Below are positions 1-11,306 of a DNA stretch of 64,000 bases, one piece after another. The notes below the pieces were generated by a model, which was not told the origin of the DNA, made no database searches, and saw nothing but the letters and a program-made list of their open reading frames with translations. Both the position numbers and the translations under genes were made by a program. The DNA is from Artemisia argyi (lineage: Eukaryota > Streptophyta > Magnoliopsida > Asterales > Asteraceae): assembly GCA_030686995.1 (NCBI GenBank), contig CM060691.1, forward strand, positions 66,645,607 to 66,709,606. Reading direction: 5' to 3'. How positions within the stretch are numbered: the first letter of the stretch is position 1; each line of letters opens with the position of its first letter.

Positions 1-265
1 TTTATCTCAGGTAACTAAACGGAATGGATGGCAACGGCACGAAGTGGGCAAATAAAGAAACGTTTATTTCTCTTTAAATAAAACTTGTTGTTGAATAACG
101 AATTCTCTTGGAATTATGAATAATTGGTATTTTAAATAAAACTTAAAACGATCACTTGAATCGTTTTCTATAATTGTGACGAAGGATCTACAATATAATA
201 CCCCAAAAGTCTTCCGCTGACATTTTAAGTCTTCTGCTGTATTGATCGATTTTGGGGGTGTTATA
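1..265 (+). repeat. T1 5' LTR, 3'-terminal part
   Basis: Matches 19977-20241 across its full length; I count mismatches only around 165-172 and at one site near 232. It ends GGGGGTGTTATA and is followed at once by the PBS. Its first ten bases are the TTTATCTCAG that looks like a splice acceptor in the intact right LTR. Confidence 0.95.
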
Positions 266-267
266 GA

Positions 268-281
268 TTGGCATCAGAGCT
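268..281 (+). other. T1 primer binding site (initiator Met tRNA)
   Basis: TTGGCATCAGAGCT lies two bases after the LTR end. It matches the usual plant iMet PBS TGGTATCAGAGC except for one base. E has TTGGTACCAGAGCA at the same place, and N1 has TTGGTACCAGAGCC. Confidence 0.85.
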
Positions 282-485
282 ACGGTTATAGTGAACCAAG
301 TGTTTTTGGAACATTGGACTATAACTACACTTTAAACGGGACAAAATTTTCATAAAATACCATCCTACGCCCTTCGTGCCTACGCATCCCAGTAATTGGT
401 AAAAAGTATTATTTACCTTTATAGCATTTTTAAATTGGTTATAATTATGCTTACATTTACTAATCGGGAAATTTATTACAGTATC
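282..485 (+). other. T1 untranslated leader
   Basis: No convincing coding sequence between the PBS and the upstream ORF. TTG/GTAAAA at 396-404 is a possible splice donor that could pair with the acceptor-like sequence before gag-pol. The reading frame is open from an in-frame ATG at 396, so the start of the upstream ORF is not certain. Confidence 0.5.
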
Positions 486-754
486 ATGTCTTCGAACACC
501 CACCCTATCAGCTTGTCCTCAAACTCAGGAACTGAAGATGTTACTTCAGCCTATGCTACCTCACCTATGCCTATGTCTCCTGCTATCGACAGATACATGC
601 AAAGCCAGCAATTTCTGCCAGCATCTGACACAGACGCTTCTCCTCTGGCAACATCTGGTCCGATTCGCCAATCTAGGCAAATTACACAACTTCAGCCGTA
701 TGAAGAAAGTACTGCTGTACCAGCACCAGCTCTTGTCATACCACCTGAATCAGT
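486..754 (+). pseudogene. T1 upstream ORF (ORF1), N-terminal part, interrupted by N1
   Basis: This segment encodes a Ser/Thr/Pro-rich stretch starting MSSNTHPISL. It breaks in the middle of a Val codon where N1 is inserted. After removing N1 and one copy of the TCAGT duplication, the frame continues without a shift at 11307, giving 1041 bp (346 residues). The start at 486 is a choice: in-frame ATGs also occur at 396 and 447. I recognise no catalytic domain. Function is unknown; an accessory or structural role for the element is inference. Because the insertion is in the middle of the ORF, the present allele cannot make the full protein. Confidence 0.7.
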
Positions 755-1023
755 TGTAACACCCCCAAAATACCGCAGCGGAAGACTGTGTCATAGGGGT
801 GCTACTTCATAATACAAAGTACAAGGTATAGAAAACGAACTCTAAATGAGACGTTTTGAAAAGTTACCATTCCATTAATGAATTCAAAGTTACAAACATG
901 AGATTCCAAAGTATGATACATAAATGTATACAAAGTGTTTTGAATGGTAAATGATAAAAGCGTAAGTCTTCAGAATATGCAGCTTGACTCTAAGTTCCAC
1001 GCACTAGCTATCGCCTTACTAAC

Positions 1024-1619
1024 CTGAGATAAACATGCTAAAGTGTCAACACAATGGTTGGTGAGTTCATAGAGTTTATCTTAAAACAGTTGAAAAGCCT
1101 TAAAAGAATGTTCACACAGCAAAGGCATCGTGAATCCACTCAGTTACAAGTCCCGCCATAAGAGACTTGTAATCTGTGTGTTCACAACCCACTGCTACAA
1201 TATAGTATGATAAAGAAATGTATAAGTTCATCAAAACAATTAAGCAATTAGTCGTGAGTCTACACTTCATCTCCGAAGACCTCACGTTTATGATGTATCC
1301 AACATTCGCAAACGCTAGGATGTATCAATAGCCTCAATGGTCATCCAAGGTCTTAATTTGGAGCCACCGGAAGTCTCAATGGTCATCCAACAACTTAATC
1401 TGGAGCCACTGGCAGTAACACAATCAAGTATAACGCAGTTAAGTATAACACAATCATGTATGTATGAAATCAAGTATAATGCGATCAAGTATAAGACAAT
1501 CAAGTATAGAACAATCAAGTATAATGCGATCAAGTATTTGTACAAGTAAGCAAGTAGTTGTGCATGTATCCCCCCCAAAGAGTTAAAACAAGTATGAAAA
1601 AGTAGGGGCTATGACTCAC
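1024..1619 (-). other. Candidate LTR intron in N1 copy 1
   Basis: On the minus strand, CTTAAG/GTGAGT (exon ends at 1620) is a near-perfect donor. TTTATCTCAG/GTTAG is an acceptor ending at 1024. The span is 596 bp. The same two motifs, with GGGGGGATACATGC shortly after the donor, occur in the LTRs of T1 and E. The other N1 LTRs carry it too. Splicing is inferred from sequence only. Confidence 0.5.
1469..1540. repeat. 15-bp tandem repeat in N1 LTR
   Basis: Four full units and one partial unit of ATCAAGTATAATGCG-like sequence, starting at 1469, 1484, 1499, 1514 and 1529. The same array is at 5227-5298 and 8972-9043 in the other LTR copies. It creates short ORFs on both strands that I do not regard as genes. 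Confidence 0.85.
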
Positions 1620-1987
1620 CTTAAGCTTATGTAATGAGAAATGATAGTGGTAGTCGAATCGCGAAAGTCTCTAAGAGCAGCCTATAATAGAACGTTGCGA
1701 CTTAGGTTTGGAGTAACGTCTAAGAATACGACGAATTGCCTATATATGTCTTGCATAATGTTCATGATGTAGTACTTAGTATATAGTGTAAGTCGTTGAA
1801 TATAAGTGGTCTATGAAACATGTATAGGTTGTATATCTCTTACTACCGTTCGGGCCGACATAATTCAGAAGTCATTGAGTAAACGTTCGAGGAGCCAGGA
1901 CACTTTAACTCGTAAATCCACAACTCGTCTCGACGGCTTACTCAATGAACTCCTCACATGAGGCTCCCTACTATTGTAGTATTTGAT

Positions 1988-1990
<3 letters not shown>

Positions 1991-2077
<87 letters not shown>
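1991..2077. repeat. (TA)n microsatellite, N1 LTR copy 1
   Basis: An 87 bp uninterrupted AT dinucleotide run. The same tract is 77 bp in copy 2 and 63 bp in copy 3. Confidence 0.97.
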
Positions 2078-2079
<2 letters not shown>

Positions 2080-3089
2080 CTTTTGATCTTTTAATAGTTA
2101 TATGGTCTTTAGCCGTGGCTTTGCCGTGACCTTGGTCATTGTTACCATGGTCTTGAGACTCAACCTTGGCTTTAGCCATGGTTGTGGTCTCGGCTTTAGG
2201 TCATTAGACCTTTTGGTCTCATCTAATTATAACCATTATATAGTTACTTTGGTCTAAAAATGAGCTGTTAAGAATTTGAAGAAAATTATCACTCAGAAAG
2301 CATTTTCAGGTCTCGAGCTTCTTTGTTCCTGAACGAAAACGTCGTTCCGGACAACTTTCGTGTTTTAACTTTTTGATGAATCGGACCAGAAGTGGGACTT
2401 TCAAATTGGCAGAATGCAAACAGTAAGGTATTGGCAGTTTCGGCGTTTTGGTGTCGCTAACTTCTTATGGTCATAACTTTTGACTCGTGTACTCGTTTTG
2501 GGTGATTCAAATTGCTATGTTTTCCTTTTGAAGTCCTTTATAACAGTAAGTAAGTGTCAAGTATCATAGTTATACTATTTTGGTCGTGGTTCTCCATAAA
2601 AATGACTAGTTTGCTTGTTTACTTGTCATAAGTTAACATATGTATACCAATACTTGTTTTATCCATTTTTAAACATCATGAACACAATACAAAGACCATA
2701 TATAGCATGAAAGAAACATAATAAGCATGAAATAATATTGAGCAAGAAAGTGTATAAGGGTTTGCTTACAACTTTTGGCTTTCTAAAGAAAGGAAGTCAA
2801 GTATGGAACTAGGACACTAAACCTAAGCTTGTAAACCCTTCACCATAACTCTTGTAACCCTTGCTAGCCTTGATATAGACCTTGTGAAAACCATTAACTT
2901 CAGCCCCTAATCACCTTGTGTAGCTCCTAATTCAACCATGGAATCACCAAACAAACTTAAGAACTAGGTAGAGAATACTAAGACATTGAACTTTGTAGTG
3001 TAACTTGTATATTGAAGATCAAAGGATCATGGTGCTAGGTATTTGTTGTGTGGCATTTTTGGTGATGAAGAAAGGATGGAATGAGCTCT

Positions 3090-3099
3090 CTATTTATAG
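3090..3099 (-). promoter_or_regulatory. TATA box, N1 LTR copy 1
   Basis: Minus-strand CTATAAATAG about 730 bp into the LTR (start at 3825), followed by GAGAGCTC. The position fits a U3 promoter driving minus-strand transcription. Confidence 0.7.
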
Positions 3100-3843
3100 C
3101 AAGAATGAGGAGGTTAGGAAGGTTACTAGGAAAGTGCTAAAACTTGGAGACAAAGTTGTAAATAAATATGATCTAATGGCTAAAGTCATGAGATGATGCC
3201 ACAAGTGTGAATGCCCCCCCCCCCCTAGTGGCGGTTCAAGAACTTGGAGAACAAGGTGTGGACTTTTGATGGTATTATCCTAAGTATGTAGCTAGTTTTG
3301 ACTCCGTAAATCGCTAACCATAAATGATTAAGCCTCAAAACGTAAAACCGGGTATCGTAAAAATATGAAATTTGAAAGTATTGTTAAACATGTCAATATA
3401 GTCCATAATAAAATATAAAATGAGTGGTAGGTTCTATCGGGTGCTAAAACCCTGCTAAAAACTGGAAACACGGGTCTAAAACGCGTAATTCGCGTAAAAC
3501 GCTGAACTGAAAAACGTAAAATTCCGAAACTTTTGGAATTGTCCTAAAATGATAGAAAATCATATTTCTATTGTTTATAATGTTTTATGGATATATCGGG
3601 ATGCTGGAAGGACGTTTAAACCTAAAAGTAAATCTCGGACACGGCTTTGTGATTTTTGCAGAAATGATCCGACGAGCGTCAAACTCTCGGATTATCGTTA
3701 AAATAGTTTAACTTACGAGAATATGAAATAAAAATTTCTGAGATGAATAGTGAAAAGTAAATAGTAAAAAGTGAATAGTGAATTTTTCAGGAATAAAAGT
3801 TAACTTGAAATTGCGAATTGTTACAGTCTCTACCCCTTAAGGA

Positions 3844-3862
3844 GAACTTCGTCCCGAAGTTC
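3844..3862 (-). other. Hairpin before the polypurine tract, N1 internal 1
   Basis: Minus strand GAACTTCG-GGA-CGAAGTTC: a perfect 8-bp stem with a GGA loop, about 18 bp from the LTR. T1 has the counterpart at 16919-16935, with the same loop and compensatory changes in the stem. Confidence 0.75.
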
Positions 3863-4496
3863 AGTTGATGTTAACTACTTACGGTGTGTCTAAGAGAATT
3901 CGGGATTTCTAATATAGTGGTGTTTACTTTGATTCGTCTAAGATTCTGGTTAAGGAGTTGTATCGACTACAATTAAGCCCACTTATTTATAACACATTAC
4001 TTACATAAAGAAGCGTCCAAATTTATGTAAGTAAGGTCTCATAAACTTATGGTTCGGTGATTTACAATTTCTTTATTTAACTGAAGAGGCGTCCCAATCC
4101 ATTTAAATAAGGAGATTCTAAATCATCCTACTTAAGAATTTCCGACACAAAATCCGCCTTCTGAGGCCGATAGTAAGATAATCAAGTCATCAAATCCCTA
4201 AAGCTAAGCAATAATATTATTTAACTCAAATCTTGTGTCTAATCAAACAAGAACTGTCACAAGATCAAGTTAACTAATTAGTTATTACAGAGCTCCATGT
4301 TTTTAATGACTCGACGAATCTCTGGGGCTCCTTATAATACTAAAGTCACATCATCTAACAGCGTGGAACTAGGCAAAACCTCTAACCAAAAAGCATATGT
4401 GTATGTATTGTGTGTAAGGCAAATAAAGAGGAAGGTCCCAACGTATATAGCAGTTATAGTCTAGGCACTAAATGCAACCTAGTTCTCTATAACCAA

Positions 4497-4510
4497 GGCT
4501 CTGGTACCAA
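4497..4510 (-). other. N1 primer binding site 1 (initiator Met tRNA)
   Basis: Minus strand TTGGTACCAGAGCC, two bases from the LTR end at 4513. Repeated at 8242-8255. Confidence 0.85.
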
Positions 4511-5743
4511 TCTGTAACACCCCCAAAATACCGCAGCGGAAGACTGTGTCATAGGGGTGCTACTTCATAATACAAAGTACAAGGTATAGAAAACGAACTC
4601 TAAATTAGACGTTTTGAAAAGTTACCATTCCATTAATGAATTCAAAGTTACAAACATGAGATTCCAAAGTATGATACATAAATGTATACAAAGTGTTTTG
4701 AATGGTAAATGATAAAAGCGTAAGTCTTCAGAATATGCAGCTTGACTCTAAGTTCCACGCACTAGCTATCGCCTTACTAACCTGAGATAAACATGCTAAA
4801 GTGTCAACACAATGGTTGGTGAGTTCATAGAGTTTGTCTTAAAACAGTTGAAAAGCCTTAAAAGAATGTTCACACAGCAAAGGCATCGTGAATCCACTCA
4901 GTTACAAGTCCCGCCATAAGAGACTTGTAACCTGTGTGTTCACAACCCACTGCTACAATATAGTATGATAAAGAAATGTATAAGTTCATCAAAACAATTA
5001 AGCAATTAGTCGTGAGTCTACACTTCATCTCCGAAGACCTCACGTTTATGATGTATCCAACATTCGCAAACGTTAGGATGTATCAATAGCCTCAATGGTC
5101 ATCCAAGGTCTTAATTTGGAGCCACCGGAAGTCTCAATGGTCATCCAGCAACTTAATCTGGAGCCACTGGTAGTAACACAATCAAGTATAACGCAGTTAA
5201 GTATAACACAATCATGTATGTATGAAATCAAGTATAATGCGATCAAGTATAAGACAATCAAGTATAGAACAATCAAGTATAATGCGATCAAGTATTTGTA
5301 CAAGTAAGCAAGTAGTTGTGCATGTATCCCCCCCAAAGAGTTAAAACAAGTATGAAAAAGTAGGGGCTATGACTCACCTTAAGCTTATGTAATGAGAAAT
5401 GATAGTGGTAGTCGAATCGCGAAAGTCTCTAAGAGCAGCCTATAATAGAACGTTGCGACTTAGGTTTGGAGTAACGTCTAAGAATACGACGAATTGCCTA
5501 TATATGTCTTGCATAATGTTCATGATGTAGTACTTAGTATATAGTGTAAGTCGTTGAATATAAGTGGTCTATGAAACATGTATAGGTTGTATATCTCTTA
5601 CTACCGTTCGGGCCGACATAATTCAGAAGTCATTGAGTAAACGTTCGAGGAGCCAGGACACTTTAACTCGTAAATCCACAACTCGTCTTGACGGCTTACT
5701 CAATGAACTCCTCACATGAGGCTCCCTACTATTGTAGTATTTG

Positions 5744-5746
<3 letters not shown>

Positions 5747-5823
<77 letters not shown>
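5747..5823. repeat. (TA)n microsatellite, N1 LTR copy 2
   Basis: A 77 bp AT dinucleotide run at the position of the 87 bp run in copy 1. Confidence 0.97.
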
Positions 5824-5825
<2 letters not shown>

Positions 5826-6835
5826 CTTTTGATCTTTTAATAGTTATATGGTCTTTAGCCGTGGCTTTGCCGTGACCTTGGTCATTGTTACCATGGTCTT
5901 GAGACTCAACCTTGGCTTTAGCCATGGTTGTGGTCTCGGCTTTAGGTCATTAGACCTCTTGGTCTCATCTAATTATAACCATTATATAGTTACTTTGGTC
6001 TAAAAATGAGCTGTTAAGAATTTGAAGAAAATTATCACTCAGAAAGCATTTTCAGGTCTCGAGCTTCTTTGTTCCTGAACGAAAACGTCGTTCCGGACAA
6101 CTTTCGTGTTTTAACTTTTTGATGAATCGGACCAGAAGTGGGACTTTCAAATTGGCATAATGCAAACAGTAAGGTATTGGCAGTTTCGGCGTTTTGGTGT
6201 CGCTAACTTCTTATGGTCATAACTTTTGACTCGTGTACTCGTTTTGGGTGATTCAAATTGCTATGTTTTCCTTTTGAAGTCCTTTATAACAGTAAGTAAG
6301 TGTCAAGTATCATAGTTATACTATTTTGGTCGTGGTTCTCCATAAAAATGACTAGTTTGCTTGTTTACTTGTCATAAGTTAACATATGTATACCAATACT
6401 TGTTTTATCCATTTTTAAACATCATGAACACAATACAAAGACCATATATAGCATGAAAGAAACATAATAAGCATGAAATGATATTGAGCAAGAAAGTGTA
6501 TAAGGGTTTGCTTACAACTTTTGGCTTTCTAAAGAAAGGAAGTCAAGTATGGAACTAGGACACTAAACCTAAGCTTGTAAACCCTTCACCATAACTCTTG
6601 TAACCCTTGCTAGCCTTGATATAGACCTTGTGAAAACCATTAAATTCAGCCCCTAATCACCTTGTGTAGCTCCTAATTCAACCATGGAATCACCAAACAA
6701 ACTTAAGAACTAGGTAGAGAATACTAAGACATTGAACTTTGTAGTGTAACTTGTATATTGAAGATCAAAGGATCATGGTGCTAGGTATTTGTTGTGTGGC
6801 ATTTTTGGTGATGAAGAAAGGATGGAATGAGCTCT

Positions 6836-6845
6836 CTATTTATAG
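6836..6845 (-). promoter_or_regulatory. TATA box, N1 LTR copy 2
   Basis: Minus-strand CTATAAATAG, identical to copy 1. Present in a middle LTR, so it could drive transcription leftward through internal region 1. Confidence 0.65.
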
Positions 6846-7588
6846 CAAGAATGAGGAGGTTAGGAAGGTTACTAGGAAAGTGCTAAAACTTGGAGACAAA
6901 GTTGTAAATAAATATGATCTAATGGCTAAAGTCATGAGATGATGCCACAAGTGTGAATGCCCCCCCCCCCTAGTGGCGGTTCAAGAACTTGGAGAACAAG
7001 GTGTGGACTTTTGATGGTATTATCCTAAGTATGTAGCTAGTTTTGACTCCGTAAATCGCTAACCGTAAATGATTAAGCCTCAAAACGTAAAACCGGGTAT
7101 CGTAAAAATATGAAATTTGAAAGTATTGTTAAACATGTCAATATAGTCCATAATAAAATATAAAATGAGTGGTAGGTTCTATCGGGTGCTAAAACCCTGC
7201 TAAAAACTGGAAACACGGGTCTAAAACGCGTAATTCGCGTAAAACGCTGAACTGAAAAACGTAAAATTCCGAAACTTTTGGAATTGTCCTAAAATGATAG
7301 AAAATCATATTTCTATTGTTTATAATGTTTTATGGATATATCGGGAAGCTGGAAGGACGTTTAAACCTAAAAGTAAATCTCGGACACGGCTTTGTGATTT
7401 TTGCAGAAATGATCCGACGAGCGTCAAACTCTCGGATTATCGTTAAAATAGTTTAACTTACGAGAATATGAAATAAAAATTTCTGAGATGAATAGTGAAA
7501 AGTAAATAGTAAAAAGTGAATAGTGAATTTTTCAGGAATAAAAGTTAACCTGAAATTGCGAATTGTTACAGTCTCTACCCCTTAAGGA

Positions 7589-7607
7589 GAACTTCGTCCC
7601 GAAGTTC
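7589..7607 (-). other. Hairpin before the polypurine tract, N1 internal 2
   Basis: Same 8-bp stem and GGA loop as 3844-3862. Confidence 0.72.
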
Positions 7608-8241
7608 AGTTGATGTTAACTACTTACGGTGTGTCTAAGAGAATTCGGGATTTCTAATATAGTGGTGTTTACTTTGATTCGTCTAAGATTCTGGTTAAGG
7701 AGTTGTATCGACTACAATTAAGCCCACTTATTTATAACACATTACTTACATAAAGAAGCGTCCAAATTTATGTAAGTAAGGTCTCATAAACTTATGGTTC
7801 GGTGATTTACAATTTCTTTATTTAACTGAAGAGGCGTCCCAATCCATTTAAATAAGGAGATTCTAAATCATCCTACTTAAGAATTTCCGACACAAAATCC
7901 GCCTTCTGAGGCCGATAGTAAGATAATCAAGTCATCAAATCCCTAAAGCTAAGCAATAATATTATTTAACTCAAATCTTGTGTCTAATCAAACAAGAACT
8001 GTCACAAGATCAAGTTAACTAATTAGTTATTACAGAGCTCCATGTTTTTAATGACTCGACGAATCTCTGGGGCTCCTTATAATACTAAAGTCACATCATC
8101 TAACAGCGTGGAACTAGGCAAAACCTCTAACCAAAAAGCATATGTGTATGTATTGTGTGTAAGGCAAATAAAGAGGAAGGTCCCAACGTATATAGCAGTT
8201 ATAGTCTAGGCACTAAATGCAACCTAGTTCTCTATAACCAA

Positions 8242-8255
8242 GGCTCTGGTACCAA
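8242..8255 (-). other. N1 primer binding site 2 (initiator Met tRNA)
   Basis: Minus strand TTGGTACCAGAGCC next to the end of LTR copy 3. Confidence 0.85.
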
Positions 8256-9488
8256 TCTGTAACACCCCCAAAATACCGCAGCGGAAGACTGTGTCATAGG
8301 GGTGCTACTTCATAATACAAAGTACAAGGTATAGAAAACGAACTCTAAATTAGACGTTTTGAAAAGTTACCATTCCATTAATGAATTCAAAGTTACAAAC
8401 ATGAGATTCCAAAGTATGATACATAAATGTATACAAAGTGTTTTGAATGGTAAATGATAAAAGCGTAAGTCTTCAGAATATGCAGCTTGACTCTAAGTTC
8501 CACGCACTAGCTATCGCCTTACTAACCTGAGATAAACATGCTAAAGTGTCAACACAATGGTTGGTGAGTTCATAGAGTTTGTCTTAAAACAGTTGAAAAG
8601 CCTTAAAAGAATGTTCACACAGCAAAGGCATCGTGAATCCACTCAGTTACAAGTCCCGCCATAAGAGACTTGTAACCTGTGTGTTCACAACCCACTGCTA
8701 CAATATAGTATGATAAAGAAATGTATAAGTTCATCAAAACAATTAAGCAATTAGTCGTGAGTCTACACTTCATCTCCGAAGACCTCACGTTTATGATGTA
8801 TCCAACATTCGCAAACGTTAGGATGTATCAATAGCCTCAATGGTCATCCAAGGTCTTAATTTGGAGCCACCGGAAGTCTCAATGGTCATCCAGCAACTTA
8901 ATCTGGAGCCACTGGCAGTAACACAATCAAGTATAACGCAGTTAAGTATAACACAATCATGTATGTATGAAATCAAGTATAATGCGATCAAGTATAAGAC
9001 AATCAAGTATAGAACAATCAAGTATAATGCGATCAAGTATTTGTACAAGTAAGCAAGTAGTTGTGCATGTATCCCCCCCAAAGAGTTAAAACAAGTATGA
9101 AAAAGTAGGGGCTATGACTCACCTTAAGCTTATGTAATGAGAAATGATAGTGGTAGTCGAATCGCGAAAGTCTCTAAGAGCAGCCTATAATAGAACGTTG
9201 CGACTTAGGTTTGGAGTAACGTCTAAGAATACGACGAATTGCCTATATATGTCTTGCATAATGTTCATGATGTAGTACTTAGTATATAGTGTAAGTCGTT
9301 GAATATAAGTGGTCTATGAAACATGTATAGGTTGTATATCTCTTACTACCGTTCGGGCCGACATAATTCAGAAGTCATTGAGTAAACGTTCGAGGAGCCA
9401 GGACACTTTAACTCGTAAATCCACAACTCGTCTTGACGGCTTACTCAATGAACTCCTCACATGAGGCTCCCTACTATTGTAGTATTTG

Positions 9489-9491
<3 letters not shown>

Positions 9492-9554
<63 letters not shown>
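9492..9554. repeat. (TA)n microsatellite, N1 LTR copy 3
   Basis: A 63 bp AT dinucleotide run. Confidence 0.97.
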
Positions 9555-9556
<2 letters not shown>

Positions 9557-10566
9557 CTTTTGATCTTTTAATAGTTATATGGTCTTTAGCCGTGGCTTTG
9601 CCGTGACCTTGGTCATTGTTACCATGGTCTTGAGACTCAACCTTGGCTTTAGCCATGGTTGTGGTCTCGGCTTTAGGTCATTAGACCTCTTGGTCTCATC
9701 TAATTATAACCATTATATAGTTACTTTGGTCTAAAAATGAGCTGTTAAGAATTTGAAGAAAATTATCACTCAGAAAGCATTTTCAGGTCTCGAGCTTCTT
9801 TGTTCCTGAACGAAAACGTCGTTCCGGACAACTTTCGTGTTTTAACTTTTTGATGAATCGGACCAGAAGTGGGACTTTCAAATTGGCAGAATGCAAACAG
9901 TAAGGTATTGGCAGTTTCGGCGTTTTGGTGTCGCTAACTTCTTATGGTCATAACTTTTGACTCGTGTACTCGTTTTGGGTGATTCAAATTGCTATGTTTT
10001 CCTTTTGAAGTCCTTTATAACAGTAAGTAAGTGTCAAGTATCATAGTTATACTATTTTGGTCGTGGTTCTCCATAAAAATGACTAGTTTGCTTGTTTACT
10101 TGTCATAAGTTAACATATGTATACCAATACTTGTTTTATCCATTTTTAAACATCATGAACACAATACAAAGACCATATATAGCATGAAAGAAACATAATA
10201 AGCATGAAATGATATTGAGCAAGAAAGTGTATAAGGGTTTGCTTACAACTTTTGGCTTTCTAAAGAAAGGAAGTCAAGTATGGAACTAGGACACTAAACC
10301 TAAGCTTGTAAACCCTTCACCATAACTCTTGTAACCCTTGCTAGCCTTGATATAGACCTTGTGAAAACCATTAACTTCAGCCCCTAATCACCTTGTGTAG
10401 CTCCTAATTCAACCATGGAATCACCAAACAAACTTAAGAACTAGGTAGAGAATACTAAGACATTGAACTTTGTAGTGTAACTTGTATATTGAAGATCAAA
10501 GGATCATGGTGCTAGGTATTTGTTGTGTGGCATTTTTGGTGATGAAGAAAGGATGGAATGAGCTCT

Positions 10567-10576
10567 CTATTTATAG
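10567..10576 (-). promoter_or_regulatory. TATA box, N1 LTR copy 3
   Basis: Minus-strand CTATAAATAG about 725 bp from the LTR start at 11301. This LTR would be the 5' LTR, so it is the expected promoter for genomic RNA of N1. Confidence 0.7.
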
Positions 10577-11306
10577 CAAGAATGAGGAGGTTAGGAAGGT
10601 TACTAGGAAAGTGCTAAAACTTGGAGACAAAGTTGTAAATAAATATGATCTAATGGCTAAAGTCATGAGATGATGCCACAAGTGTGAATGCCCCCCCCCC
10701 CTAGTGGCGGTTCAAGAACTTGGAGAACAAGGTGTGGACTTTTGATGGTATTATCCTAAGTATGTAGCTAGTTTTGACTCCGTAAATCGCTAACCGTAAA
10801 TGATTAATCCTCAAAACGTAAAACCGGGTATCGTAAAAATATGAAATTTGAAAGTATTGTTAAACATGTCAATATAGTCCATAATAAAATATAAAATGAG
10901 TGGTAGGTTCTATCGGGTGCTAAAACCCTGCTAAAAACTGGAAACACGGGTCTAAAACGCGTAATTCGCGTAAAACGCTGAACTGAAAAACGTAAAATTC
11001 CGAAACTTTTGGAATTGTCCTAAAATGATAGAAAATCATATTTCTATTGTTTATAATGTTTTATGGATATATCGGGATGCTGGAAGGACGTTTAAACCTA
11101 AAAGTAAATCTCGGACACGGCTTTGTGATTTTTGCAGAAATTATCCGACGAGCGTCAAACTCTCGGATTATCGTTAAAATAGTTTAACTTACGAGAATAT
11201 GAAATAAAAATTTCTGAGATGAATAGTGAAAAGTAAATAGTAAAAAGTGAATAGTGAATTTTTCAGGAATAAAAGTTAACCTGAAATTGCGAATTGTTAC
11301 ATCAGT

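Larger units (their letters stand above)
755..3825 (-). repeat. N1 LTR copy 1 (left)
   Basis: A 3071 bp LTR read on the minus strand. It carries the longest TA tract of the three copies (1991-2077) and about ten private substitutions, making it the outlier. It contains a minus-strand TATA box at 3090-3099, 15-bp tandem repeats, a run of C near 3213-3225 and the intron-like module at 1024-1619. Confidence 0.93.
3826..4512 (-). mobile_element. N1 internal region 1 (non-coding)
   Basis: 687 bp with no ORF of note. On the minus strand it begins with the PBS (4497-4510) and ends with a 19-nt hairpin (3844-3862) and the polypurine tract AAGGGGTAGAGAC against the LTR. No gag, protease or RT remnant is visible. 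Confidence 0.88.
4513..7570 (-). repeat. N1 LTR copy 2 (middle)
   Basis: A 3058 bp LTR shared by both N1 internal regions. At most sites that separate the copies it sides with copy 3 against copy 1, and it has a few private changes. TATA box at 6836-6845 (minus strand). Confidence 0.93.
7571..8257 (-). mobile_element. N1 internal region 2 (non-coding)
   Basis: 687 bp, the same length as internal 1 and nearly identical to it. Hairpin at 7589-7607; PBS at 8242-8255 on the minus strand. No coding sequence. Confidence 0.88.
755..11301 (-). mobile_element. N1: non-autonomous LTR element with three LTRs and two internal regions
   Basis: The order is LTR (755-3825), internal (3826-4512), LTR (4513-7570), internal (7571-8257), LTR (8258-11301). 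The outer ends are TGTAAC and GTTACA, flanked by the direct repeat TCAGT at 750-754 and 11302-11306. Orientation is minus: each internal region has an iMet PBS at its right end (plus strand GGCTCTGGTACCAA) and a polypurine tract at its left end (minus strand AAGGGGTAGAGAC, next to the LTR start). The 687 bp internal regions hold no coding sequence, so all proteins must come from elsewhere. The LTR and PBS style suggests a Tekay-type helper. Copies differ at only a few sites per kb, so the insertion is young. Confidence 0.93.
8258..11301 (-). repeat. N1 LTR copy 3 (right)
   Basis: A 3044 bp LTR ending at the TCAGT duplication (11302-11306). It is the start-side LTR of the minus-strand element. 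It has the shortest TA tract (9492-9554), and its TATA box is at 10567-10576. Confidence 0.93.

Noticed and set aside
1315..1578. Overlapping 87- and 70-codon ORFs on opposite strands in the N1 LTR
   Set aside because: Both come from the 15-bp tandem repeat; no protein features.
1865..2179. ORF of ~100 codons with a long Tyr-Ile repeat in the N1 LTRs (also near 5623 and 9474)
   Set aside because: It is a translation of the TA microsatellite, changes length with the tract, and lies in non-coding LTR.
3005..3196. 63-codon plus-strand ORF conserved in all three N1 LTRs (also 6751 and 10482)
   Set aside because: Conserved only because the LTRs are recent copies. It lies over the minus-strand TATA box and has no recognisable domain.
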